Assembly (NCBI RefSeq): GCF_900090235.1
Contig: NZ_LT607750.1
Location: forward strand, 3,608,501-3,672,500
From: Micromonospora echinaurantiaca
GTDB taxonomy: Bacteria > Actinomycetota > Actinomycetes > Mycobacteriales > Micromonosporaceae
Direction of reading: 5' to 3'
DNA: 64,000 nt
Position numbers and translations under genes: made by a program. Positions within the stretch are counted from its first letter, which is position 1, and each line of letters opens with the position of its first letter. The notes beneath the pieces were generated by a model. That model saw only the letters and a program-made list of their open reading frames with translations, was not told the origin of the DNA and ran no database searches. Positions 53,652 to 62,688 of this stretch are shown here, in pieces.

Positions 53652-54545
53652 CTAAGGGACGTCTCGTAACCCTGGCGTCTGTCTGTTGAGGATGATCGGG
53701 CAGGATGCCTGGGTGCAGGTGATCACGGCAGCCCACCTTGAGTGGATCTTCCCGTTCACCGGGCTGCAGCCCGCCCAGTTCCGCAAGCTGGTCCGGCTGG
53801 TCGCCGAGCGTGGCGGTGATGGCATCGCCGACGGCCGGCCGGGCCGGCAATGGGCCCTCGACCTGGCCGACCGGGTGCTGCTGGTGGCCACCTACTGGCG
53901 TACCAACCTGACGATGCGCCAGATCGGCCCGCTGTTCGGGGTGTCGCACTCCGCGGCGCACCGGGTCATCGACACCCTCGCGCCGCTCCTCGCACTGGCG
54001 CCGGTGCGCAAACGGCCGGTCGAGCAGATCGCGATCGTCGACGGGACTCTGATCCCCACCCGCGACCACCGCCTGGCCGCCCGGAGCAAGAACTACCGGT
54101 ACTCGACGAACCTGCAGGTCGCCATCGACGCCAGCACCCGCCTGGTCATCGCCGTCGGCGACCCGCAGCCCGGCAACCGCAACGACACCATCGTCTACCG
54201 CACCTCGGGCATTCAGGAGAAGCTGGACGGGAGGCCGGTGATGGCAGACGGCGGCCACCGGGGCAACCCCGAGGTGATCATCCCGTACCGCAAGCTCGCC
54301 GACGGGAGCGACCTGCCCGCCTGGAAAGAAGCCCTCAACGTCGAACACCGGACCGTCCGAGCAGGGGTCGAACACGCTCTGGCCAGGATGAAGTGCTTCA
54401 AGATCTTGCGTGACTACCGCCGCGCCGCCCACACATTGACCGACGCCGCTTCCGGCATCGCCCACCTCCACAACATCATCCTCGCCGGCTGACCACCGGC
54501 CTGAGGCCGGGCAACGCCTTCACCCAGTTACGAGACGTTCCTTAG
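53652..54545 (+). mobile_element. complete IS5-related element upstream of the response regulator
   Basis: CTAAGGGACGTCTCGTAAC (53652-53670) and GTTACGAGACGTTCCTTAG (54527-54545) are 18/19 inverted repeats. One uninterrupted transposase gene lies between. The left repeat supplies an in-frame TAG upstream of the regulator's TTG start. Confidence 0.85.
53686..54492 (+). CDS. IS5-related (DDE_Tnp_4-type) transposase
   Basis: A protein of up to 268 residues. ITAAHLEWIFPFTGLQPAQF and WALDLADRVLLVATYWRTNL TMRQIGPLFGVSHSAAHRVI form the HTH part. EQIAIVDGTLIPTRDH carries the first Asp, PGNRNDTIVYRTSG the second, and VRAGVEHALARMKCFKILRD the Glu. The frame is intact and flanked by good repeats, so the element is probably active. 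The exact start is uncertain; in-frame starts at 53686 and 53692 lie close to the left repeat. Confidence 0.88.
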   Translation: MRMIGQDAWVQVITAAHLEWIFPFTGLQPAQFRKLVRLVAERGGDGIADGRPGRQWALDLADRVLLVATYWRTNLTMRQIGPLFGVSHSAAHRVIDTLAPLLALAPVRKRPVEQIAIVDGTLIPTRDHRLAARSKNYRYSTNLQVAIDASTRLVIAVGDPQPGNRNDTIVYRTSGIQEKLDGRPVMADGGHRGNPEVIIPYRKLADGSDLPAWKEALNVEHRTVRAGVEHALARMKCFKILRDYRRAAHTLTDAASGIAHLHNIILAG

Positions 54546-54551
54546 TACCCA

Positions 54552-54596
54552 TTGACCGCCCAATTTCGGTCGTTGACATGCGAAGATCCTCAAGAC
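54552..54596. repeat. terminal fragment of the 19.5-kb IS5 family
   Basis: CGCCCAATTTCGGTCG followed by TTGACATGCGAAGATCCTCA aligns with 20469-20511 (CGCCCATTTTCGATCTCCGA CACGCGAAGATCCTCA). Only this subterminal piece remains between the newer IS5 element and the sigma operon. Confidence 0.55.
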
Positions 54597-54598
54597 GG

Positions 54599-55339
54599 CT
54601 AGTCAGCGTCGATCTTGCCAATCGTCGAGGGGTCCGAGTTGTGGTAGGGCGGCTCGGTTGCCTGCAGCGGCAGCGCTTCACAGCAGCCCTGCTTGCTGTG
54701 GGGGCGTTCGACTGCATCGACGCCCGGCAACCCGGCAACGGCGAGAGTTACCCGGTCGTAGGCCTGCGTCGTGTCGAGGAGAACGAAGAAGAATTGGGGC
54801 GTCGTCCTGTCGAAGATTAGCCCGGAACCCGATGAACTGACGATGATTCCACTCCCATGGGTGGCACAGGTGTCCCGGATTGCCGACTCGAAGGTTTTCG
54901 CCGCCGATTCACTGAGGAACTGCACGCCCTTGATGCCAACGAGCGTTTCCCGAACAGCATCACGTTGTGCGGCGGTAGCGTCCGAACGGAGAGTCACGAT
55001 GGCGCTATAGGGATCCAGCGTCACTTTACAGTTTACGGGCCGCGGCGTTTGCGGTCCCGAAGGTCGGGTCTGCGGATCGGAATCGGCGGAAGGCCCTGCG
55101 CTGGGGCCTGCAGCCGGGGCTAACGCCCCGGGGTCTGAACCAAAGTCCGCTGACCAGAGGGGTCCGGCCGCGACGACCATCGCCGAAACGGCCGCGACCG
55201 CTCCGGCGGCCGCGCCAGCCTGCCGGCGTCGGCGGCGTTGATTGCCGCGTGCCCGAACCGCCGAGGCCGGCGAAAGCTTTACCTGGGCGAGCACCATTCT
55301 CAGCTCGGACCCCAGCTCACGGAAATGCGGGGAATCCAT
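54599..55339 (-). CDS. membrane-anchored partner of the SigE-like sigma factor
   Basis: A 246-residue single-pass protein. N-terminus MDSPHFRELGSELRMVLAQV, a basic stop (RGNQRRRRRQ), one membrane helix at about residues 41-62 (GAAAGAVAAVSAMVVAAGPL), a Pro/Ser/Gly linker, then an extracytoplasmic domain with DPYSAIVTLRSDATAAQRDA VRETL, GVQFLSESAAKTFESA and VTLAVAGLPGVDAVE, resembling an FtsX extracellular-domain fold (permease-like cell-division protein FtsX-type). It lacks a zinc-binding motif. It starts within the sigma gene (23-base overlap) behind GGAGTGGTG, indicating coupling. The role as anti-sigma or sensor is inferred. Confidence 0.75.
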   Translation of the reverse strand: MDSPHFRELGSELRMVLAQVKLSPASAVRARGNQRRRRRQAGAAAGAVAAVSAMVVAAGPLWSADFGSDPGALAPAAGPSAGPSADSDPQTRPSGPQTPRPVNCKVTLDPYSAIVTLRSDATAAQRDAVRETLVGIKGVQFLSESAAKTFESAIRDTCATHGSGIIVSSSGSGLIFDRTTPQFFFVLLDTTQAYDRVTLAVAGLPGVDAVERPHSKQGCCEALPLQATEPPYHNSDPSTIGKIDAD

Positions 55340-55859
55340 CACCACTCCTTTCCTCCAGCCCGGCTCCCTCACCGAACGCCACCGCCAGTCGGGCCCGGGC
55401 CCGGTGGAGGTATGCCTTGACGCTGCCCACGGGCATGCCAGTGCTTTCGGCGATCTCCGCCACGGGATACCCGTAGAGGTAATGCAGGACGACAACCTGC
55501 CGCTGCTTGATTGGGAGTTGCTGCAGCGCTCGCACGATTGCTACTCGGTCCGGCCCCGGCCCCGGCGTTGGCGGCGGCTCACCGCGTCGCGCCCAAGCCC
55601 TCGCCCGGCGACGTGCGCTACGCCAACGGTTGGCTGCCAGCCTCCACGCCACCACGCGCACCCACGCCTCCGGATCGGCGTAAGCGCTCACCTTGTGCCA
55701 GTGCTGCCATGCCTTCGCGTAGGCTTCCTGGACCACATCCTGGGCGTCGGCCAGGTCGCCGTAGACAGCGAACACGTGACCAACGACGCGCACCGCCGTG
55801 GCCGTATAGAACGCATCGAACTCGGCCGTGCCGCACCCATCCGCCCTTGCCTCCTGCAC
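55317..55859 (-). CDS. SigE-family ECF sigma factor
   Basis: A 180-residue sigma factor. EFDAFYTATAVRVVGHVFAV YGDLADAQDVVQEAYAKAWQ HWHKV is sigma2, with AWVRVVAWRLAANRWRSARR. LQQLPIKQRQVVVLHYLYGY PVAEIAESTGMPVGSVKAYL HRARARLA is sigma4. This is the actinobacterial SigE-like group. GTG 55859 after AGGGAGG gives the usual length; the frame is open much further upstream (to 56144) without family features. The 3' end overlaps the membrane-partner gene. Confidence 0.88.
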   Translation of the reverse strand: MQEARADGCGTAEFDAFYTATAVRVVGHVFAVYGDLADAQDVVQEAYAKAWQHWHKVSAYADPEAWVRVVAWRLAANRWRSARRRARAWARRGEPPPTPGPGPDRVAIVRALQQLPIKQRQVVVLHYLYGYPVAEIAESTGMPVGSVKAYLHRARARLAVAFGEGAGLEERSGDGFPAFP

Positions 55860-56505
55860 CTCCACCTCCCTTGCAATCTCCGGAATGAAGACACCGCAGC
55901 GAGTCACTCGGTTACACTCACGGCCTGATCTAGTTGGCATGCGGCGCGGAGCATGAATACCGGGACCACGCATAGGCTGTGTCAGACGACAACGACGGGC
56001 TGATCGACGGCGACCACCGACGCCAGTATTACTGGATATCAAAAGATTCAAAACGCATAGATCAGACATAAGACCGCCCGCGCCTAGCATCATCGTTGAG
56101 GTGGATCCGAACGTGAGAAAAGTACTACCCACGGCCAACGCCATTTAATTGACGTCATTGAAAAATGCATCGCTCAGAATATTGGCGCAGTCGGCGAATC
56201 GACCGAAGCCGCATGAAGAAATTTCCCGTCGGGTCGGTGTCGGTCGATGGCACCACTTTCGGGATAGCCCGCCGGCATCGGTAGACGTTCCGGGTTGAGG
56301 TGGCCGACGGCTCAGCCGCCGTCCGCAACGGATCCGACGAGCGCAATCTAAGATTCCAGCTGCTGACCGGCGCTGAGACTGACTACTGCTACTCAGCGAC
56401 AACGGTTGCGCCCGTCAGACCAAGCCACCTCGTTTGCTTCAGTCCCTTCTTCCGGTCATGAAGGGGCCCGGGAGCAGAATGTCCTTACTCCCGCGCTTTC
56501 ACGGC
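55860..56505. other. about 650 bases without a recognisable gene
   Basis: Between the two sigma operons. Relatively AT-rich near 56000-56200, suiting a promoter region for the SigE-like operon. A reverse-strand frame of 85 codons (56145-56402) has no motif. Confidence 0.4.
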
Positions 56506-57303
56506 TCACAGGTGCAGAGCGGGATCCAGGCCTACAGCGGTTAGTTGGTCGGCTGTGAACGGGCTGCGCTCGCCAGCCCCTGGTCCTCCGTTCTTGTCTT
56601 CGCAGGCGATGAAGATTCCGGTGCCGTCCGGCTTGCTCATGTTTAGTAGGTATGGCTTGGCCAGGATGTTCTCACCATTCGGGCCGCGCCTTGGGCTGTC
56701 GCCTTGCTCTGCGGCAATGCGGCGCTCGTTTGCGCCGGTTTCGTCTTCCGGGGGGGTCGCAGGATCGTAGTGAGTGGTTCGTGCGATGGTGAGTCTGACG
56801 TTGTACACGCCAGTGGGTGAGGTTAGGGTGCCTCTCCAGGCGTAGTACTCGCCCTTGCGATGTAGTGAGTCGGGCGGGCACGCCTCGTCCAGTCGTGCGG
56901 CGTCGTACGGCACCAGCTGACTGACGGCCGGGTTGTCCGGATTGCATTTGTGCATCTGTCGTTGCAAAGTGTCGAAGCCACTGACGTTAGGTGCTTCCCG
57001 TGCGAACGCCGATTTTAGTGCCGTCAGTAGCCGATCCGCCGGGTCGGCCGATGCAGCCGATTCGCTTGCCACAATGCTCGCCGACGAATTCGCCGCAGGT
57101 GGCAGCGGCGGTCCTGCCGACGGCTTGAGCGCGCTGACTCCAAGGAGTACCGCCACGGCGAGTAGTCCCAGCGCGCCCGAACTAACCGCGAGCCGCCGCC
57201 TCAGCTGAGAGCGTCGCCCACGCGTCACGAGGTCATCAATGTTTATGGAGGTGCGTGGAGAATCTGCCACATACTCCTCGAAGGTCTTTCGGTAATCGTT
57301 CAT
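56506..57303 (-). CDS. membrane-anchored partner of the adjacent ECF sigma factor
   Basis: A 265-residue single-pass protein: a cytoplasmic N-terminus MNDYRKTFEEYVADSPRTSI NIDDLVTRGRRSQLRRR, one membrane helix at about residues 39-60, and a Ser/Ala-rich linker. The extracytoplasmic domain has CNPDNPAVSQLVPYDAARLD, GEYYAWRGTLTSPTGVYNVR and AKPYLLNMSKPDGTGIFIAC. ATG 57303 follows GAGGG; ATG 57315 overlaps the sigma stop and is an alternative. No zinc motif. Sequence differs from the other partners, although the layout is the same. Confidence 0.75.
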   Translation of the reverse strand: MNDYRKTFEEYVADSPRTSINIDDLVTRGRRSQLRRRLAVSSGALGLLAVAVLLGVSALKPSAGPPLPPAANSSASIVASESAASADPADRLLTALKSAFAREAPNVSGFDTLQRQMHKCNPDNPAVSQLVPYDAARLDEACPPDSLHRKGEYYAWRGTLTSPTGVYNVRLTIARTTHYDPATPPEDETGANERRIAAEQGDSPRRGPNGENILAKPYLLNMSKPDGTGIFIACEDKNGGPGAGERSPFTADQLTAVGLDPALHL

Positions 57304-57304
57304 T

Positions 57305-57805
57305 TCATCCCTCATCTATATAAGCATTCGCTGCCAGCGACCGTAGGGTTTCAAGTGCCCGAGCCGACTGACTCTTGCCAGTTCCATCGGAAACTCCAAG
57401 CAGACGGGCTGTCTGCTCCACAGACAGGTCGCAGTAATAGCGCAGGATCACCACTGCTCTCTGTCTGGGACTGAGCCCGAGCAGTAACCGTCCGATGCTG
57501 TGCCGATCCCCGGGCTCGGTCGCCTCTATCCAGCTCTCCGGCAACTGCACGGTGGCATGTTCATGTCGCCGCCATGGCCGCCGCAACTCGTCCAGCCAGG
57601 CGTTAGTCAGCATCCCTCGCACGTAGGCGTCTAGGTTCTCCGCCTGCCGGACCGACCGCCAAGACCGGAAGAGCTTTAGTAACACCGTCGACACGAGGTC
57701 GTCGGCGGCATGCCAGTCATGACAAAGTAAATACGCGACGCGGCGTAAATGCTCCAGCCGTGCCGACACATATTCCCGGTACTCGCTCTCCTCCTCGCGC
57801 GTCAC
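57305..57805 (-). CDS. ECF-type RNA polymerase sigma factor (SigE-like)
   Basis: A 166-residue sigma factor. VTREEESEYREYVSARLEHL RRVAYLLCHDWHAADDLVST VLLKLFRSWRSV is sigma2, and LLGLSPRQRAVVILRYYCDL SVEQTARLLGVSDGTGKSQS ARALETLR is sigma4. GTG 57805 is preceded by AAGGTGG and gives the typical SigE-like length; the frame extends to 57874 but reaches into IS3 sequence. Organised with its membrane partner as the fourth sigma/partner pair of the window. Confidence 0.88.
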   Translation of the reverse strand: MTREEESEYREYVSARLEHLRRVAYLLCHDWHAADDLVSTVLLKLFRSWRSVRQAENLDAYVRGMLTNAWLDELRRPWRRHEHATVQLPESWIEATEPGDRHSIGRLLLGLSPRQRAVVILRYYCDLSVEQTARLLGVSDGTGKSQSARALETLRSLAANAYIDEG

Positions 57806-57867
57806 ACCCACCTTCTCTCCGTCGTCCTGCACAGGGGACGTATCGCAACTAGATACAGGTTGCATCC

Positions 57868-58118
57868 CGTTCAAGGAGGCTCAGCTGCGGGACAAGCCGG
57901 TCCGGGAGATCGCGAAGGACCTGGGGATCTCGGAGTCGTGTCTGCGGAACTGGCTGGCCCAGGCCGACACCGACGACGGTAAGCGCGAGGGCTTGACCAG
58001 CGACGAGCGCAAGGAGTTGGCGGCGCTGCGGAAGGAGAAGCGGCGCCTGGAGGTGGAGAACGAAATCCTGCGCCGGGCCGCGGCCTACTTCGCGCGGGAG
58101 AACGTCCTCCCAAAATGA
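57868..58118 (+). pseudogene. IS3-family OrfA, 5'-truncated
   Basis: The forward frame reads FKEAQLRDKPVREIAKDLGI SESCLRNWLAQADTDDGKRE, then a leucine-zipper-like RKELAALRKEKRRLEVENEI LRRAAAYFARENVLPK and stop. This is the IS3 OrfA helix-turn-helix plus coiled coil, but the first codons and the left terminal repeat are absent; the sequence starts next to the sigma gene. The TGA overlaps the OrfB ATG at AAAATGA. Confidence 0.75.
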
Positions 58119-58999
58119 TCTACCCGGTCGTCGCTGATCTCGCCGCCGGCGGGATCGCGGTGGCGGTGGCGTGCCGGGTCCTCGGAGTGTCGACGTCCGG
58201 CTACTACGACTGGCGAAGCCGACCCGTCTCGCCGCGTGAGGCGGCCGATCAGGCGCTCGGTGAGCTGATCCGCGAGGTCCATCAAATGTCACGGGGCACC
58301 TACGGATCCCCGCGGATGCACGCCGAGCTGCGGCTGGCCGCGGGGGTGCGGTGCAGCCGCAAACGCGTCGAGCGGCTCATGCGGCACTCCGGTCTGCAGG
58401 GCGTCTACCGACGCCGCCGCACGGGCTGCACCGTGCGCCACCCTCACGCCTCGCCGTCGGCGGACCTGGTCAACCGGCGGTTCGGCGCCGACCGGCTGGA
58501 CGAGTTGTGGGTCACCGACATCACCCAGCACCGCACCCAGACCGGCTGGGTGTACTGCGCGGTCGTGCTGGACGTGTTCGCCCGCCGGGTCGTGGGCTGG
58601 TCGATCGCCGACCACCTACGCTCCGAGCTGGTCATCGACGCCCTCGACATGGCCCGCTGGCGACGCCGCCCCACCGAGGGGCAGACAGTGGTCCACTCCG
58701 ATCACGGCAGTCAATACACGTCCTCGGCCCTCGGGCAACGGCTACGGTCGGCCGGGCTGCTCGGCTCCATGGGCTCCATCGGCGACTGCTACGACAACAG
58801 CATGGTCGAGTCGTTCTTCGGCTCCATGCAGCTCGAACTGCTCGACCGCCAGCCCTGGGCCACCCGCCAGGAGCTGGCCAACGCCATCTTCGAGTGGATC
58901 GAGGCCTGGTACAACCCACGCCGACGCCACTCAAGCCTTGGCAACCTGTCCCCCATCGACTACGAACGACAACACACCCCGGCCGCAGCCGCAGCCTGA
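58115..58999 (+). CDS. IS3-family transposase OrfB
   Basis: A 294-residue integrase-type transposase. VACRVLGVSTSGYYDWRSRP and GSPRMHAELRLAAGVRCSRK RVERLM form the HTH_21 region. LWVTDITQHRTQTGWVYCAV has the first Asp, VHSDHGSQYTS the second, and DNSMVESFFGSMQLELLDRQ the Glu, ending YNPRRRHSSLGNLSPIDYER. All catalytic residues are present. ATG 58115 overlaps OrfA by four bases at an A-run suited to -1 frameshifting. Because OrfA is truncated the element is probably immobile by itself. Confidence 0.92.
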   Translation: MIYPVVADLAAGGIAVAVACRVLGVSTSGYYDWRSRPVSPREAADQALGELIREVHQMSRGTYGSPRMHAELRLAAGVRCSRKRVERLMRHSGLQGVYRRRRTGCTVRHPHASPSADLVNRRFGADRLDELWVTDITQHRTQTGWVYCAVVLDVFARRVVGWSIADHLRSELVIDALDMARWRRRPTEGQTVVHSDHGSQYTSSALGQRLRSAGLLGSMGSIGDCYDNSMVESFFGSMQLELLDRQPWATRQELANAIFEWIEAWYNPRRRHSSLGNLSPIDYERQHTPAAAAA

Positions 59000-59034
59000 C
59001 CATCACGGAAGCCGTCCGGGAAACCGGGGGAGTA

Positions 59035-59560
59035 CAGACGATCGTCCGGACGGCCTTCTCGTATGCGGCCGCTTCAGCATCGAGGAACCGACGCGGTGGG
59101 CGAGCTCCCGCAACATGGTCAGGGTCGTGAACACCTCGACGTCGGCGCTGGTGGTGGGGCGCAGTCGGGTGGCGGTGGTGAGGATGAGCCGGGTGCTCTG
59201 GCCGCGGAACCGGGCCCGCACTGCCTCCGGGGCGGTGACCACCAGGGCGTGTAGCTGCCGCTGGGCAGTGACGATGGCTTCCACGGCTGCCCGGCGGGCG
59301 GTCAGCCGTGCCTGCAACGCCGCCCCGTTCGGGCCCGGTCTTGGGCTGTGCCAGGTGGGTGCGGGCCAAGGCGTCGCGGGCGGCGCGTTCGGCATCGATC
59401 GGGTCGGACTTCGCGCCGGCGCGGCGGGCCGGGCGCGCAGGCCGGTCCAGTTCGATGACCAGCTCACCAGCGTCGGCCAGGTGCCGGGCCATGCCGGCGC
59501 CGTAGCCGCCGGAGCCCGCGTTGAACGCCTTCGCCATCACCTTCAGCGACCGCTTCCCAG
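59035..59560 (-). pseudogene. IS110-family transposase relic (middle part)
   Basis: The reverse strand reads NAGSGGYGAGMARHLADAGE LVIELDRPARPARRAGAKSD PIDAERAARDAL, then one frame over AALQARLTARRAAVEAIVTA QRQLHALVVTAPEAVRARFR and DVEVFTTLTMLRELAHRV. It ends next to the IS3 right end, suggesting that IS3 inserted into or beside it. Confidence 0.7.
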
Positions 59561-59613
59561 CCGCTGAAACCTACTAACCAAGATCGCCGAAAAACACCGT
59601 TAGCGAGACGCCC

Positions 59614-60846
59614 TCACGGGCCGGCGAGGGCTTCTGTCGGTGCGAGTCGGCTTGCTCGTACCGCAGGATAGAGGCCGGCGATGGCGCCGATTAGGAGGGT
59701 GGCCGCTAGGCCTCCGGCCATTGCCTGGGCCGGCATGACGACGGGCCAGCGTTGACTGGCTGCGTAGAGCGCGGTGGCGAGGATGGCGAGTAGGGTTCCG
59801 CCCACGCAGCCTAGGGTGGAGAGTAGTAGCGATTCGGCGAGGAACTGCCTGCGGATGTGTCCGCGGGTGGCGCCGAGCGCTCGGCGTAGTCCCACCTCGG
59901 CGCGGCGTTCGAGTACCGAGATCACCATGGTGTTGGCGATACCGACGCCGCCAACTAGGAGCGCTACCGCACCCAGGCCGAGGAGCAGCCCGTTAAGGGC
60001 GTTATCGGTGGCCTGTTGGGCGGCCAGTGCCTCGGAGGGCCGAGATATCGCCACCTCGTTGGGTGCTTCTGAGTTGACGGTGCGGCCGAGTACCGCTCGA
60101 ACCGTCGCGACCTCGGTGGGCGCTGCGCGGACGTACAGGCGGGTAGGGTGGCCGTCGAATCCGAGGTAGGACTGAGCGGCGTCCCACCCCACTAGCGCGG
60201 CTGAGTCCAGCTCCTCGGCCAGGGGTACGGGCGTCAGGAGGCCGATGACGGCGAACCATTCGTCGCCTAGCCACACCCGTGTCCCGACGCCGGGTACGTC
60301 TAGGCGGCGGGCGGCGGTGGCGCCCAGCACGACCGTTGGGTAGGCGGCGGTGGCGGGTGTGAACCAGGAACCGGCGTGCAGTGTAGCGTTGACGACGGTC
60401 AGCAAATCGGGTTGAGCGGCGAGCACCGCGATGCTGCCGGTCTGACCCGCGGGTACATGGTCGGTACGGTAGACGAATGTCTCGACAAAGCCGGTTGCGC
60501 TGACCGATTCCACCGCTCCGATCCGACCGACTGACGCCGTCGACTCCTTCGGCAGCACCGCGTCTTCGCCCGTCCAGGTCTCGCCAGGAGCAGCGGTCAG
60601 CAGGTTGGTGCCAAGCCGGTCGAGGGTCTGGTCCAGTTCGGCTCGGCTGGAGGTGGAAATCCCAACTACCGCCAGCATCGCGCCGATGCCGATGGCGATG
60701 CCCAGCGCGGAAAGGAAAACCCGCAGTGGTCGGGCCCGCAACCCTGCCGCGCCAAGTCGGGCCACGTCGGCTGGGCTGAGCCGCGCCGGTCGCGGTTTCG
60801 CGGTACCAGGTGTCAGCGCCATGGCACCGCCGGCTTTCCCGGTCAC
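59614..60846 (-). CDS. MacB-type ABC transporter permease
   Basis: A 410-residue protein with an N-terminal helix ([26 protein letters not shown]), a large periplasmic-type MacB_PCD domain (residues about 70-280), and three C-terminal helices with an FtsX/MacB core ([39 protein letters not shown]). Type VII ABC systems of this kind use mechanotransmission to move peptides, lipids or drugs outside the membrane. The GTG start overlaps the ATPase stop by four bases. Last gene of a four-gene operon. Confidence 0.9.
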   Translation of the reverse strand: MTGKAGGAMALTPGTAKPRPARLSPADVARLGAAGLRARPLRVFLSALGIAIGIGAMLAVVGISTSSRAELDQTLDRLGTNLLTAAPGETWTGEDAVLPKESTASVGRIGAVESVSATGFVETFVYRTDHVPAGQTGSIAVLAAQPDLLTVVNATLHAGSWFTPATAAYPTVVLGATAARRLDVPGVGTRVWLGDEWFAVIGLLTPVPLAEELDSAALVGWDAAQSYLGFDGHPTRLYVRAAPTEVATVRAVLGRTVNSEAPNEVAISRPSEALAAQQATDNALNGLLLGLGAVALLVGGVGIANTMVISVLERRAEVGLRRALGATRGHIRRQFLAESLLLSTLGCVGGTLLAILATALYAASQRWPVVMPAQAMAGGLAATLLIGAIAGLYPAVRASRLAPTEALAGP

Positions 60847-61535
60847 GGGCGCACCGCCAACGACGCGCTCGAGTCGCGAGTAATCCGGCCATCGCGCAGC
60901 ATGATCTGCCGGGGCAGGCTGGCCGCGATGTCCTGATCGTGTGTGATCACCAGAACCGTTGTGCCTTGGGCGTGCAGCTCGTGTAGCAGCGCCAGCACGG
61001 CTGCACCGGCGGCCGAGTCGAGGTTGCCAGTCGGCTCATCGGCGAGCAGTAGCGCCGGTTCGCCAATGACGGCACGTGCGAACGCCACTCTCTGCCGTTC
61101 ACCGCCGGACAGCTCATGCGGCTGATGGTCGACCCGGTGGTCAAGGCCGATTCGGCCCAGGGCGTTCGCCGCGCGCCGTTGTCGTTCCCGCCTGGGCACG
61201 CCGGCGTAGAGCAGCCCGTCGGCCACGTTGTCCAGCACGGATACGCCGACGGTCAGGTGGAACTGCTGGAATACGAAGCCGATCCGGCGGCTGCGGAGGG
61301 CGGACACCTCGCGGTCGGTGAGAGCGGACACGTCGTGCCCGTCGATGCGCACCGTGCCGGTCGACGGGCGGTCGAGCGTGCCGATCAGGTTCAACAGGGT
61401 GGACTTGCCCGATCCGGAAGGGCCGACAATCCCAGCCAGTTCCCCATAGCCGATGGTCAGGTCGACCTCGCGTAGTGCCGTAACGCCGCCGGGATAGGCC
61501 CGAGACACCCCGGCGAGTTCGATTACATTCGTCAT
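60843..61535 (-). CDS. ABC transporter ATPase, LolD/MacB type
   Basis: A 230-residue ATPase with Walker [10 protein letters not shown] at residues 38-46, Q-loop VFQQFHL, signature [14 protein letters not shown], Walker [14 protein letters not shown] and H-loop LVITHD. Size and motifs match LolD/MacB-type subunits. It overlaps both neighbours by four bases (adaptor at 61532, permease at 60846), so the three are made together. Confidence 0.93.
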   Translation of the reverse strand: MTNVIELAGVSRAYPGGVTALREVDLTIGYGELAGIVGPSGSGKSTLLNLIGTLDRPSTGTVRIDGHDVSALTDREVSALRSRRIGFVFQQFHLTVGVSVLDNVADGLLYAGVPRRERQRRAANALGRIGLDHRVDHQPHELSGGERQRVAFARAVIGEPALLLADEPTGNLDSAAGAAVLALLHELHAQGTTVLVITHDQDIAASLPRQIMLRDGRITRDSSASLAVRP

Positions 61536-62674
61536 TGCGGCACCCCTACCATCACGCCCTCGGTCAGGGTCTCGCCGCTGACCTCGACCCGTCCGTCGGC
61601 GAACAAGCCCGCTTTTACCGCCACGATCCTGGTACCGGCCGGTCCGGTTACCTCCACGCCGTACCCGCCTTCGGCGAGCGCCAACAGCGCCTCGACCGGC
61701 ACGGTGAGCACGTCCCGCCGCTCCTCAGCGACATATCGCACGTCCACCGGCGTGGCACCCAGCGCACCCAATGCCTTCTGATCAGCGATCGCGATAATGA
61801 CCTCGACCGTGGCGGCGCCAGTTCCAGGCCGTTCCGGGTTGGCAGGCTGCTGCTCACCGCCGGCTAAGGCGCCGGGTGCTGGGGCGCCCACCGCGCTGAC
61901 CTTGCCGGCCACCGAACCGCCGGTGGGCAACGTCACGGTGACCTTGGTGCCCTTCGCCGCCCAACCAGCCTCACCCGCGCCGGCGGACACCGTCACCATC
62001 CGAGTGCTGCCGGTGTACGTCAACACGTCCCCGGTCGCACTCGCGCCAAGGCGTACCAGGTGCTGTGCGATGCGTACCGCCTTTGGCGCGTAGATCACCC
62101 GGTCTCGCTCGACCTCACCAGTCTCCGGCAGCTCCAGATCCTTCTGCCAACGCTTCACCGCGGCGGTAGTGGCCGCAGAAAACTCCTCGTCCACCGTGAA
62201 CCCGCCATAGCCGAGGGCGGCGAGGTTACGTTCGAACTGCCGCACGTCAGAGCCTTCTGTGCCCTCGGCCAACGGCCGGTACATCGGCAGGAAGCCATAC
62301 AGCAGCACCACCGGCCGCTCGTCGGCGCGCAGCAGCACCCCACCACGCCGCACCGTGGCTCCGACCTCCGGTAGCCAGGTCACCGTGCCCGTAGCGGTCG
62401 AAGCAAGCGGTAAAGCTGGACCGTATCCGAGGTCGCCGGCTAGCGTCACGGTCTTGGTCAGGGTCTGCCGGGTGACCGGCGCGGTGGCTGCCGGCCCGGT
62501 ACGCGCCGGCGGTGGTTCATCCCCGCCGCGTCCGCCGAGGCCAAGGGTGGCCGCGCCGGCCACCACAAGGGTGACCAACCCGACAACAACACCCAACGCG
62601 GCCCGCACCCGCCGGCGCCGCCTCCAGCCCTCCAGGGCACGAATCGGCTCCGTAATATCGGTCGGCTTAGTCAC
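61532..62674 (-). CDS. membrane-fusion/adaptor protein with peptidoglycan-binding domain
   Basis: A 380-residue protein: an Arg-rich cytoplasmic start, one membrane helix at about residues 22-48, a lipoyl-like segment [20 protein letters not shown], a PG_binding_1 domain ([40 protein letters not shown], about 140-195), and a C-terminal beta-barrel region typical of HlyD/MacA-like adaptors ([22 protein letters not shown]). In Gram-positives this class is common upstream of MacB-like ABC genes. Confidence 0.88.
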   Translation of the reverse strand: MTKPTDITEPIRALEGWRRRRRVRAALGVVVGLVTLVVAGAATLGLGGRGGDEPPPARTGPAATAPVTRQTLTKTVTLAGDLGYGPALPLASTATGTVTWLPEVGATVRRGGVLLRADERPVVLLYGFLPMYRPLAEGTEGSDVRQFERNLAALGYGGFTVDEEFSAATTAAVKRWQKDLELPETGEVERDRVIYAPKAVRIAQHLVRLGASATGDVLTYTGSTRMVTVSAGAGEAGWAAKGTKVTVTLPTGGSVAGKVSAVGAPAPGALAGGEQQPANPERPGTGAATVEVIIAIADQKALGALGATPVDVRYVAEERRDVLTVPVEALLALAEGGYGVEVTGPAGTRIVAVKAGLFADGRVEVSGETLTEGVMVGVPQ

Positions 62675-62688
62675 GGGCGCTTACCGAC

